DNA from: Pseudonocardia petroleophila
GTDB taxonomy: Bacteria; Actinomycetota; Actinomycetes; Mycobacteriales; Pseudonocardiaceae
Direction of reading: 5' to 3'
DNA length: 64,000 bases
Assembly: GCF_014235185.1 (NCBI RefSeq)
Contig: NZ_CP060131.1
Coordinates: 2,735,501 to 2,799,500 of the forward strand
A program made the translations under genes and the position numbers. The notes beneath the pieces are model-generated. The model did not search any database. It was not told the DNA's origin and saw only the letters and a list, made by a program, of their open reading frames with translations. The stretch's first letter is position 1. Every line of letters begins with the position of its first letter. Positions 30,698 through 38,232 of this stretch are shown one piece after another.

Positions 30698-31969
30698 GTG
30701 GCTGAGCATTTCGCGGTGGACGGCGGCGCGCGCCTGCGGGGCACCGTCGACGTGGTGGGCGCCAAGAACAGTGTGCTGAAGCTCATGGCGGCGGCACTGC
30801 TGGCGGAGGGCACGACGACCCTCACCAACTGTCCGGAGATCCTCGACGTCCCGCTGATGGCCGACGTCCTGCGCAGCCTGGGCTGCACGGTGAGCGTCGA
30901 GCACGGCACGGTGACGATCGACGTGCCCGCCGACCCGAGCGCGGAGGCCGACTACCGGTCGGTGTCGAAGCTGCGCGCCTCGGTGTGCGTGCTGGGCCCG
31001 CTGGTGGCGCGGTGCCGCCGCGCGGTCGTCCCGCTGCCCGGTGGCGACGCCATCGGGTCGCGGCCGCTGGACATGCACCAGGCGGGCCTGCGCAAGCTCG
31101 GGGCGACCACGGAGATCGCGCACGGACGGGTCGTCGCCACGGCGGAGACGCTGCGCGGCGCCCAGATCTGGCTCGACTTCCCGAGCGTCGGCGCCACCGA
31201 GAACATCCTCATGGCCGCCGTGCTCGCCGAGGGCACCACGGTGATCGACAACGCGGCCCGCGAGCCGGAGATGGTCGACCTGTGCCTGATGCTGCAGCAG
31301 ATGGGCGCGAAGATCGACGGCGTCGGCAGCTCCACGCTGACGGTGCACGGCGTCACCGGGCTGTCCCCGACGCAGCACCGCGTGATCGGCGACCGGATCG
31401 TCGGGGCGACGTGGGCGTTCGCCGCGGTGATGACGCGCGGCGAGGTCACGGTCCGCGGCGTCGACCCGCACCACATCGACCTCGTCCTCGACAAGCTCCG
31501 CAGCGCCGGGGCCAGCACCGACGTCTCGGCCGACGGCTTCACCGTCGCGATGGACGGGCGCCGGCCCAAGGCCGTCGACTTCGTGACGCTGCCCTACCCC
31601 GGCTTCGCCACCGACCTGCAGCCGATGGCGATCGCGCTGTCCGCCGTGGCCGACGGCACGTCGATGATCACCGAGAACGTGTTCGAGGCGCGGTTCCGGT
31701 TCGTCGACGAGATGGTGCGCCTGGGCGCCGACGCGCGGACCGACGGGCACCACGCCGTCGTGCGGGGGGTCGAGCAGCTCTCCAGCGCGCCCGTGTGGGC
31801 CAGCGACATCCGGGCCGGGGCCGGGCTCGTGCTGGCCGGGCTGTGCGCGGAGGGCCGCACCGCGGTGTGGGACGTCGAGCACATCGACCGCGGCTACCCG
31901 CGGTTCGTCGAGAACCTCTCCGGCCTGGGGGCCGGCATCTCGCGGGTGGTCGGCGAACCCGACACGTGA
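30698..31969 (+). CDS. murA: UDP-N-acetylglucosamine 1-carboxyvinyltransferase (MurA)
   Basis: First committed enzyme of peptidoglycan synthesis; it adds enolpyruvyl from PEP to UDP-GlcNAc (423 residues). The N-terminal [16 protein letters not shown] motif and the [12 protein letters not shown] and [12 protein letters not shown] segments are typical. The active-site loop reads [16 protein letters not shown]: residue 117 is Asp where most bacteria have the Cys that fosfomycin alkylates, as in mycobacteria. The GTG at 30698 lies 8 nt after TACCGT (30684-30689), suggesting a leaderless mRNA. Confidence 0.97.
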   Translation: MAEHFAVDGGARLRGTVDVVGAKNSVLKLMAAALLAEGTTTLTNCPEILDVPLMADVLRSLGCTVSVEHGTVTIDVPADPSAEADYRSVSKLRASVCVLGPLVARCRRAVVPLPGGDAIGSRPLDMHQAGLRKLGATTEIAHGRVVATAETLRGAQIWLDFPSVGATENILMAAVLAEGTTVIDNAAREPEMVDLCLMLQQMGAKIDGVGSSTLTVHGVTGLSPTQHRVIGDRIVGATWAFAAVMTRGEVTVRGVDPHHIDLVLDKLRSAGASTDVSADGFTVAMDGRRPKAVDFVTLPYPGFATDLQPMAIALSAVADGTSMITENVFEARFRFVDEMVRLGADARTDGHHAVVRGVEQLSSAPVWASDIRAGAGLVLAGLCAEGRTAVWDVEHIDRGYPRFVENLSGLGAGISRVVGEPDT

Positions 31970-32008
31970 GGTGCGTGTGAGGCGTCACCCGATCGGGTAC
32001 CCGGCCCG

Positions 32009-32830
32009 ATGACCAGCGCAGCCCAGTCGGCCAACAGCAACGCCAAGCAGGCGGCCCGCAGCCGACCCGTGAAGATCGCCGCACGCGTCGGGATCCTCGC
32101 CTACGGCATCACGCACCTGCTGATCGGCGGGCTGGCGCTGCAGGTGGCGTTCGGCCAGGGCGGTGAGCAGGCCGACCAGACCGGCGCGTTCCAGGCGCTC
32201 GCCCAGCAGCCCTACGGCCCGCCGCTGCTCTGGGTGCTCGCCGTCGGGTTCGTGGCCGCGGCGCTCTGGCGGGCCGAACTGGCCGTCTGGGGCTACAGCT
32301 ACGTGTCCGACACGAAGAAGGTCGTGCGCAAGAAGGCCGTCAGCGCGGTGAAGGCCGTCGTCTTCGTGGCCCTCGCGGTGCTGGCGGCCACCACCGCCTC
32401 GGGCGGCGGCGGTGGCGGCGGGGGGCAGCAGCAGGCCACCGCCGGGGTGTTCGGCCTGCCGGGCGGGCCGTTCCTGGTCGGGCTGGCCGGACTCGTCGTG
32501 CTGGTGGTCGGCGTCGTCAAGGTCGTCGAGGGGTACCGGAAGAAGTTCCTCGAGGAGATGGACGCGCCGTCGGACCGGCACGCCCGCACGGTGCTGGAGC
32601 GGGTCGGGCAGGTCGGCAACATCGCCAAGGGCGTCTCGATCGGGCTGATCGGCATCCTGATCGGCGTCGCCGCGCTCCGGCACGACCCGGCGGAGGCCAC
32701 GGGCCTCGACGCCGCGCTCAAGGGTCTCGCGGCGCAGCCGTACGGGCCCTACCTGCTGATGGTCGTGGCCGTCGGGATCGTCGCGTACGGCGTCTTCTGC
32801 TTCTTCGACGCCCGGTACCACCGGGTCTGA
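32009..32830 (+). CDS. DUF1206 family membrane protein
   Basis: A 273-residue protein with six hydrophobic segments in three similar pairs, typical of DUF1206: KIAARVGILAYGITHLLIGGLAL, ERVGQVGNIAKGVSIGLIGIL and a third copy around AALKGLAAQPYGPYLLMVVAVG. The QPYGP motif appears twice (QQPYGPPLLW and AQPYGPYLLM). A GGGGGGGGQQQ run lies between. The palindrome CACCCGATCGGGT lies at about 31986-31998, upstream of the ATG. Function unknown. Confidence 0.87.
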   Translation: MTSAAQSANSNAKQAARSRPVKIAARVGILAYGITHLLIGGLALQVAFGQGGEQADQTGAFQALAQQPYGPPLLWVLAVGFVAAALWRAELAVWGYSYVSDTKKVVRKKAVSAVKAVVFVALAVLAATTASGGGGGGGGQQQATAGVFGLPGGPFLVGLAGLVVLVVGVVKVVEGYRKKFLEEMDAPSDRHARTVLERVGQVGNIAKGVSIGLIGILIGVAALRHDPAEATGLDAALKGLAAQPYGPYLLMVVAVGIVAYGVFCFFDARYHRV

Positions 32831-32847
32831 GCCGCGCCGGGTCCGGC

Positions 32848-33168
32848 TCACTCGGACGTGAGCACGAGCTTCGCGTCGACCAGGTCCTTCGGGAAGACGA
32901 GCAACCGGTAGCCCCCGTCGACGCGGCCGACCGTGGCGCGGATCCCCGACGCGAGCAGGCGCGAGCGCAGGACCTGGGCGGCGGTCTCCGTCGGCACCCG
33001 CGAGACCTCCTCGAGCAGGCCGTCGCCGGTGGGGTCGTCGGGGTCGGGGATGCGGGGGCCGGGTTGGTCCTTGCCCGTGCCGAACGTCCACCGCAGGGCG
33101 AGCGCCAGCACGCTCATCATGATCAACCCGCCGAAGAGGGCGAAGAAGCGCGTCGCCTGGTCGGCCAT
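32848..33168 (-). CDS. Small membrane protein, unknown
   Basis: A 106-residue protein with one N-terminal TM helix (MADQATRFFALFGGLIMMSVLALALRW) and a soluble C-terminal domain (TAAQVLRSRLLASGIRATVGRVDGGYRLLVFP) with an alternating hydrophobic pattern that could be a small alpha/beta fold. I do not recognise a named family. ATG at 33168 begins the TM helix. Transcribed away from the mutase gene. Confidence 0.65.
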   Translation of the reverse strand: MADQATRFFALFGGLIMMSVLALALRWTFGTGKDQPGPRIPDPDDPTGDGLLEEVSRVPTETAAQVLRSRLLASGIRATVGRVDGGYRLLVFPKDLVDAKLVLTSE

Positions 33169-33283
33169 CCGCCCATCATCGCCTGCTGGATCGATCCCTG
33201 CATGTGACGACGGTCCTCCGGGCCGGGCCGTGGCACTACGTGCCAGTAGCATCACCGCGTCCCGACATGGCGGAGGTAGTCCG

Positions 33284-35275
33284 GTGCCGTACCCGACCGA
33301 CCGTGAGCGCGACCGTCCGTGGGTGATCCGCACCTACGCCGGTCACTCCTCGGCGAAGAAGTCCAACGAGCTCTACCGGCGCAACCTCGCCAAGGGCCAG
33401 ACCGGGCTGTCGGTCGCCTTCGACCTGCCCACGCAGACCGGCTACGACCCCGACGACGAGCTGGCCACGGGCGAGGTCGGCAAGGTCGGCGTGCCCGTCA
33501 GCCACATCGGCGACATGCGCACGCTGTTCGACGGCATCCCGATGGCCGAGGCCAACACCTCGATGACGATCAACGCGCCGGCGATGTACCTGCTCGCGCT
33601 CTACGTCGCCGTGGCCGACGAGCACGACGCGCCCCGCGCGACGCTCGCCGGCACCACCCAGAACGACATCGTCAAGGAGTACCTCTCGCGGGGCACCTAC
33701 GTGTTCCCGCCGGCGCCGAGCATGCGCCTGATCACCGACATGGTGGCGTGGTCGGTGGCCGAGATCCCCAAGTGGAACCCGATCAACATCTGCAGCTACC
33801 ACCTGCAGGAGGCCGGGGCCACGCCCGCGCAGGAGCTGGCCTACGCGCTGTCCACCGCGATCGCGGTGCTCGACTCCGTCCGGGACTCCGGGCAGGTGCC
33901 CGCCGAGAAGTTCGGTGACGTCGTCGCCCGCATCTCCTTCTTCGTCAACGCCGGGCTCCGGTTCGTCGAGGAGATGTGCAAGATGCGCGCGTTCTCCCAG
34001 CTCTGGGACGAGATCACGAAGGAGCGCTACGGGATCGAGAACCCCAAGCAGCGCCGCCTGCGCTACGGCGTGCAGGTCAACTCGCTGGGGCTCACCGAGG
34101 CGCAGCCCGAGAACAACGTGCAGCGCATCGTGCTGGAGATGCTCGCCGTCACCCTCTCCCGCGACGCCCGGGCCCGCGCCGTGCAGCTGCCCGCCTGGAA
34201 CGAGGCGCTGGGCCTGCCCCGGCCGTGGGACCAGCAGTGGGCGCTGCGGATGCAGCAGGTGCTCGCCTACGAGACCGACCTGCTCGAGTACGAGGACCTG
34301 TTCACCGGCTCCGTCGTCGTCGAGGCGAAGGTGAAGGACCTGGTCGAGGGCGCGCGGGCCGAGATCGACCGCGTCCAGGAGATGGGCGGGGCCGTCGCGG
34401 CCGTCGAGTCCGGGTACATGAAGGGGCAGCTCGTCTCGTCGCTGTCCGAGCGGCGCCGGCTGATGGAGTCCGGCGAGCACGTCGTCGTCGGGGTCAACAG
34501 GTTCGACACCACCGAGCCGTCGCCGCTGCAGGCGGAGGGGGCGGCCGCGATCGAGACGGTCGACCCGGCCACCGAGGCCGCCGCCGTCGCGGCCATCCAG
34601 GAGTGGCGGGCCGGGCGCGACGCGGCGGCCGTCGAGAGCGCCCTCGCAGGGCTGCGCGACGCGGCCAAGACCGACACGAACCTCATGGACGCCTCCATCA
34701 CCTGCGCCAAGGCCGGCGTCACCACGGGGGAGTGGGCGGGGGTGCTCCGCGAGGTGTTCGGCGAGTTCCGGGCCCCGACCGGGGTGTCGGCCGCCGTGTC
34801 CGGGGGCGAGGCCGCCGTCGAGATCTCCGAGGTGCGCGAGCGCGTCAAGCAGGCCGGGGCCGACATCGGCTCGCGGCTGCGCATGCTCGTCGGCAAGCCC
34901 GGACTCGACGGGCACTCCAACGGCGCCGAGCAGGTGGCCGTGCGGGCCCGTGACGTCGGCTTCGAGGTGATCTACCAGGGCATCCGGCTGACGCCCGCGC
35001 AGATCGTGTCGGCCGCGGTGCAGGAGGGCGTGCACGTCGTCGGGCTGTCGATCCTGTCCGGCTCGCACCTGGAGGTCGTCCCCGCCGTCGTCGACGGGCT
35101 GCGGGCGGCCGGGGCCGACGACGTGCCGGTGGTCGTCGGCGGGATCATCCCGCCCGACGACGCGGCGGCGCTGAAGGCGAAGGGCGTGGCGGCGGTGTTC
35201 ACGCCCAAGGACTACAAGCTCACCGAGATGATGGACGAGATCGTGACGCTGGTCCGGCAGGCCCACGGCGTCTGA
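33284..35275 (+). CDS. meaA: MeaA-type acyl-CoA mutase (B12-dependent, ethylmalonyl-CoA mutase-like)
   Basis: Single-chain AdoCbl-dependent mutase (663 residues) of the methylmalonyl-CoA mutase family. The N-terminal barrel begins DRPWVIRTYAGHS and YRRNLAKGQTGLSVAFDLPTQTGYDPDD, a pattern of MeaA proteins (ethylmalonyl-CoA mutase) rather than the alpha/beta subunits of methylmalonyl-CoA mutase. The B12-binding domain has the DxHxxG motif in KPGLDGHSNGAE near residue 543 and VVVGGIIPPDD near residue 620. The GTG at 33284 has GGAGGT 6 nt upstream. Substrate specificity is inferred; no other ethylmalonyl-CoA pathway gene is in the window. Confidence 0.88.
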   Translation: MPYPTDRERDRPWVIRTYAGHSSAKKSNELYRRNLAKGQTGLSVAFDLPTQTGYDPDDELATGEVGKVGVPVSHIGDMRTLFDGIPMAEANTSMTINAPAMYLLALYVAVADEHDAPRATLAGTTQNDIVKEYLSRGTYVFPPAPSMRLITDMVAWSVAEIPKWNPINICSYHLQEAGATPAQELAYALSTAIAVLDSVRDSGQVPAEKFGDVVARISFFVNAGLRFVEEMCKMRAFSQLWDEITKERYGIENPKQRRLRYGVQVNSLGLTEAQPENNVQRIVLEMLAVTLSRDARARAVQLPAWNEALGLPRPWDQQWALRMQQVLAYETDLLEYEDLFTGSVVVEAKVKDLVEGARAEIDRVQEMGGAVAAVESGYMKGQLVSSLSERRRLMESGEHVVVGVNRFDTTEPSPLQAEGAAAIETVDPATEAAAVAAIQEWRAGRDAAAVESALAGLRDAAKTDTNLMDASITCAKAGVTTGEWAGVLREVFGEFRAPTGVSAAVSGGEAAVEISEVRERVKQAGADIGSRLRMLVGKPGLDGHSNGAEQVAVRARDVGFEVIYQGIRLTPAQIVSAAVQEGVHVVGLSILSGSHLEVVPAVVDGLRAAGADDVPVVVGGIIPPDDAAALKAKGVAAVFTPKDYKLTEMMDEIVTLVRQAHGV

Positions 35276-35280
35276 CGGCC

Positions 35281-35334
35281 GAGATCGACACCATCGGGTT
35301 TCTCGGGCCCCGGAACCCCGCTGGTGTCGATCTC
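35281..35334. repeat. 54-bp palindromic repeat, copy A
   Basis: Perfect 13-bp arms GAGATCGACACCA (35281-35293) and TGGTGTCGATCTC (35322-35334) enclose a partly paired core, able to form one long hairpin. It lies between the convergent mutase and DUF559 genes and includes the last bases of the DUF559 stop codon. Its reverse complement aligns with copy B at 36254-36307 over the full 54 bp. Confidence 0.9.
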
Positions 35335-36199
35335 ACACGTCGAGCGCGCGGCGGATCTGCGCGACGATGCGGTTCGGCTCGTCGCGGATCTCGTACTTCG
35401 TGTACCGGTAGATGCGCCAGCCCGCGTCGACGAGGCCGGTGTAGCGGCCCACGTCGCGCAGCACGTCCTCCGGGCGGGCGTGCTGCTCGCCCTCGTACTC
35501 GATGCCGATGCGCCGGTCCGGGTAGGCGAGGTCGAGCCACACGGCGGTGCGGGCCACCGCGTCCTGCACCGGGTGCTGGGCCACCGGCCGGGGCAGCCCG
35601 GCGAGGACGAGGAGCATCCGCAGTCGCGTCTCCATCGGCGACATGGCCATCCGGTCGGCGTGCGTCAGCACCTCGGGGAGCCGCAGCACGCCGCGGGCCC
35701 GGGGGTAGCGCGCGCCGAAGTTGAGCAGCAGGTCGGGGTTGAAGCGGAACCGGTGCGCGAGCGCGTCGACGCCGACGACGGCCTCCACCACGTCGTCGAG
35801 CCGGCCCAGGTCGAACGCCGTGCGCAGCGGCGTGGTGGTGCGGACGTCGTCGACCCGGGTGATCTCGCCCGGGTGGAGCCGGTCCCGCCGGACCGCCAGT
35901 CCCGGACGGGGGCGCTGGTCCCGGCCGGGGACGGTGACCTCGGCCGGTGCGTCCCACGGCCCGCAGGACGCCCCGAGGATCTCGGCGGCCGACCAGCCCG
36001 ACAGCACGCCGCGTCCCTCCACGAGCCGGTACGCGGCTCGTGAGCGCAGCGCGAGATCGGGCGGCTCGGTGCCGACCGGTACGTAGACGTCGGGGAAGAT
36101 CCGCAGGTAGCGGGGTCCGCGCAGGCGGTCCCACGTGACGAGACCGGCCGCGACCGCGAGCGATCCGCGGAACGCGGTGGGCCACCCCGGGACGGACAC
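35333..36199 (-). CDS. DUF559 domain protein (Vsr/endonuclease-fold, toxin/AbiEi-like)
   Basis: A 288-residue protein. The C-terminal ~100 residues form a DUF559 (Vsr-like) nuclease-fold domain: TAVWLDLAYPDRRIGIEYEGEQH, then DVGRYTGLVDAGWRIYRYTKYEI. The Asp/Glu pair (DLAYP and EYEGEQH) fits the metal-binding site of this fold. The N-terminal region (GSLAVAAGLVTWDRLRGPRYLRIFPDVYVP) resembles the winged-helix and AbiEi-like region common in actinobacterial members. The GTG start is at 36199. It is flanked by inverted repeats A and B; the stop codon overlaps copy A. The cellular role of such proteins is unknown. Confidence 0.8.
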   Translation of the reverse strand: MSVPGWPTAFRGSLAVAAGLVTWDRLRGPRYLRIFPDVYVPVGTEPPDLALRSRAAYRLVEGRGVLSGWSAAEILGASCGPWDAPAEVTVPGRDQRPRPGLAVRRDRLHPGEITRVDDVRTTTPLRTAFDLGRLDDVVEAVVGVDALAHRFRFNPDLLLNFGARYPRARGVLRLPEVLTHADRMAMSPMETRLRMLLVLAGLPRPVAQHPVQDAVARTAVWLDLAYPDRRIGIEYEGEQHARPEDVLRDVGRYTGLVDAGWRIYRYTKYEIRDEPNRIVAQIRRALDV

Positions 36200-36253
36200 G
36201 TCGGCATCGTGCCGCGCGGCCCCGCTGCCCCGTGGCGTTTCCACGCAACCCGT

Positions 36254-36307
36254 GAGATCGACCTGGTCGGGGTTCCGGGGCGTCCGGACCCCGATGGTGT
36301 CGATCTC
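36254..36307. repeat. 54-bp palindromic repeat, copy B
   Basis: Same length as copy A but opposite orientation. Ends GAGATCGAC (36254-36262) and GGTGTCGATCTC are shared, and CGGGGTTCCGGGGC and CCCGATGGTGTCGATCTC match the reverse complement of A exactly. Differences sit mainly in a 5-bp block in the left arm and in the hairpin tip. It lies in the divergent region upstream of both the DUF559 gene and the next plus-strand gene. Confidence 0.88.
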
Positions 36308-36341
36308 AGCCGTGGTTCGCCCGACCTGGCACGATCCGCCC

Positions 36342-37154
36342 ATGTTCCGGATCGCTGTGCCCGTCGACGAGCCCCGTCGGCCGCGGCGGGTGGCCACCGT
36401 CGACATCGCGATGCTGGTGCTCGCGCTGGTCTCGGTGGGGCTGCTCGGCTACGTCGCGTTCTTCCCGCACTCCGAGGAGACCGCGCACCTGGTGTTCGTG
36501 ATCGACACCGTGATCTGCGGGATCTTCCTCGTGGAGTTCCTGTTCCGGTGGCGCGACGCGGGGTGGGAGCGCTGGTTCCCGGTGCGCCGCTGGTACGAGG
36601 TGCTCGGCATGATCCCGGTCGCGCACCCCGCGCTGCGCAGCCTGCGGCTGATCCGGGTCGTCGTGATCGTCATGCGGCTGGCGCGCACGGCCGACCGGGT
36701 GTTCGGCGAGCAGTTCACGCAGCGGCTGGTGGAGCGGTTGTCCCGCCCGATCGTGCTGGCCATCAAGAAGCCGATCACGGTGGCCGTCATGGACGAGGTC
36801 GTGAAGGTGATCGGGACCGGTCACTTCCCGCGCAACATCGCGCGCTCGGTCGGGGAGAACCAGGAGCTGCTGCGCAGCATCGTCACCGAGAAGCTGCGCG
36901 AGGACCAGCTGGCCGGGCGGCTGTCACGGATGCCGTTCCACGACGAGATCGTGCACACGGTGGTGGACACGACGATGCGCGTGCTCGTCGACGTGCTCAC
37001 CGACCCGCGGATGGACGCGTTCGTCGGCGAGGTGGTGCGGGAGAACGCCGAGCAGATCCGCGGGGCGGTGGAGGCCGGGCACCACGAGGTGGGCGTGGCC
37101 GACGTGCCTGGTCGGGAGGGCTCCCGCCCGGGCGTGGTCCACTCGGACGCATGA
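36342..37154 (+). CDS. Voltage-sensor-like ion transporter family protein without a pore
   Basis: A 270-residue membrane protein. The N-terminal half looks like a voltage-sensor domain: S1 around DIAMLVLALVSVGLLGYVAF, S2 around VFVIDTVICGIFLVEFLFRW, S3 near WYEVLGMIPVAHP, and an S4-like RSLRLIRVVVIVMRLAR with arginines every third position. After S4 there is no S5-P-S6 pore or selectivity filter, only a hydrophilic C-terminal region. Such proteins are often annotated ion transporters; the transported ion, if any, is unknown. The stop overlaps the next gene's ATG by 4 nt. Confidence 0.7.
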   Translation: MFRIAVPVDEPRRPRRVATVDIAMLVLALVSVGLLGYVAFFPHSEETAHLVFVIDTVICGIFLVEFLFRWRDAGWERWFPVRRWYEVLGMIPVAHPALRSLRLIRVVVIVMRLARTADRVFGEQFTQRLVERLSRPIVLAIKKPITVAVMDEVVKVIGTGHFPRNIARSVGENQELLRSIVTEKLREDQLAGRLSRMPFHDEIVHTVVDTTMRVLVDVLTDPRMDAFVGEVVRENAEQIRGAVEAGHHEVGVADVPGREGSRPGVVHSDA

Positions 37155-38194
37155 ACCCGCAGCATCCGCAGCAGTGGCCGCCGCCCCCGGGGGCGTGGGG
37201 GCCGCCACCCGCGCCGCCGTCGCCGCCGTCGCGCCGGAGCTCCGGATCGCTCGTCGCAGCGGTGCTCGCCGCCGTCCTGCTGGTCGGGGCGGTGGGCACG
37301 GGCGGGTTCTTCTGGGGGGCGTCGACGCGGGCCCCGGCCCCGGACGCCCCGCCCGCGGCGCGCCTGGCGGTCGACCTGGGTGACGAGCGGAGCGTCGACC
37401 CGTGCGCCCTGCTCAGCGAGGACGCGCTGCGGCGCTTCGGGACCCCGCAGGAGTTCGCCGACTTCGGCCTGCTCACGGGTTGCCGGATCGACCTCGCCAC
37501 CTCCTCGGGCGAGCAGGTCGCCGTCGGGGCGTACCTGGACAGCGCCGCCTACGTCGAGGAGGTCGCCGGGGACCGGGAGGCACTGGGGGACCTGGAGATC
37601 CGCCGTCCGGCCGCCTCGGACACGTCGTGCGAGCGGTGGATCGTGCTGCCCGACCGCACGGGCGTGCAACTGCTCGCCACCCGCTCGGCGGCCGGCGCCA
37701 CGGACCTCTGCGCGGTCGCCGACGCCGCCGCCACCTCGGCCGCCGTGGTGCTGGCCGACACCGCGCCCCTGCCCACCCGGACGCTGCCCGCCCCGACCGA
37801 CCGGCTCGCGGCGATCGACGTCTGCACCGTCGTCGACGACGCCACGCTGCGCTCGGTCCCCGGGCTCGACGTCGGACGGCGTGCGGTGGGCTACGGCGGG
37901 TGGGGGTGCACCTGGGGGGTCCTGACGGGGACCTGGTTCCGCGTCACGCCCACGCGCCTGGGCCCGTTCGAACCCGCGGCCGCCACGTCGAGCACCGTGG
38001 CCGGCCGCCAGGTCTGGACCTCCGACTACGACACCCCGTCGTTCTGCGAGGCGTCGATCGTGCTGGACGAGTACGTCGGGAGCACCGGCAACTCGCGGGT
38101 GAACGTCCTGACCGTGCAGCTCGGCTCCTCGGCCGACCCGTGCGGCCAGCTCGGCTCGCTGATGCCCGGGCTGGTGTCCCGCCTGCCCGCGTGA
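37151..38194 (+). CDS. Membrane-anchored extracytoplasmic protein with paired cysteines
   Basis: A 347-residue protein: a Pro-rich cytoplasmic start, one TM helix (about residues 34-55), and an extracytoplasmic part with two similar segments, each holding a Cys pair: SVDPCALLSEDALRRFG...LLTGCRID and AIDVCTVVDDATLRSVPG...GWGCTWG. The DPCALLS start resembles DUF3558-type lipoprotein domains, so a weak family link is possible. The pairs probably form disulfides. Coupled by ATGA overlap to the voltage-sensor-like gene; the two may act together. Confidence 0.6.
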   Translation: MNPQHPQQWPPPPGAWGPPPAPPSPPSRRSSGSLVAAVLAAVLLVGAVGTGGFFWGASTRAPAPDAPPAARLAVDLGDERSVDPCALLSEDALRRFGTPQEFADFGLLTGCRIDLATSSGEQVAVGAYLDSAAYVEEVAGDREALGDLEIRRPAASDTSCERWIVLPDRTGVQLLATRSAAGATDLCAVADAAATSAAVVLADTAPLPTRTLPAPTDRLAAIDVCTVVDDATLRSVPGLDVGRRAVGYGGWGCTWGVLTGTWFRVTPTRLGPFEPAAATSSTVAGRQVWTSDYDTPSFCEASIVLDEYVGSTGNSRVNVLTVQLGSSADPCGQLGSLMPGLVSRLPA

Positions 38195-38232
38195 CGGATC
38201 GGGCCGCGCGACGGATCAGGCCCCGTGACCGA

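Noticed and set aside
35281..36307. A complete insertion sequence around the DUF559 gene
   Set aside because: No transposase or target-site duplication is visible, so it is reported as repeats plus a finding rather than as an IS.
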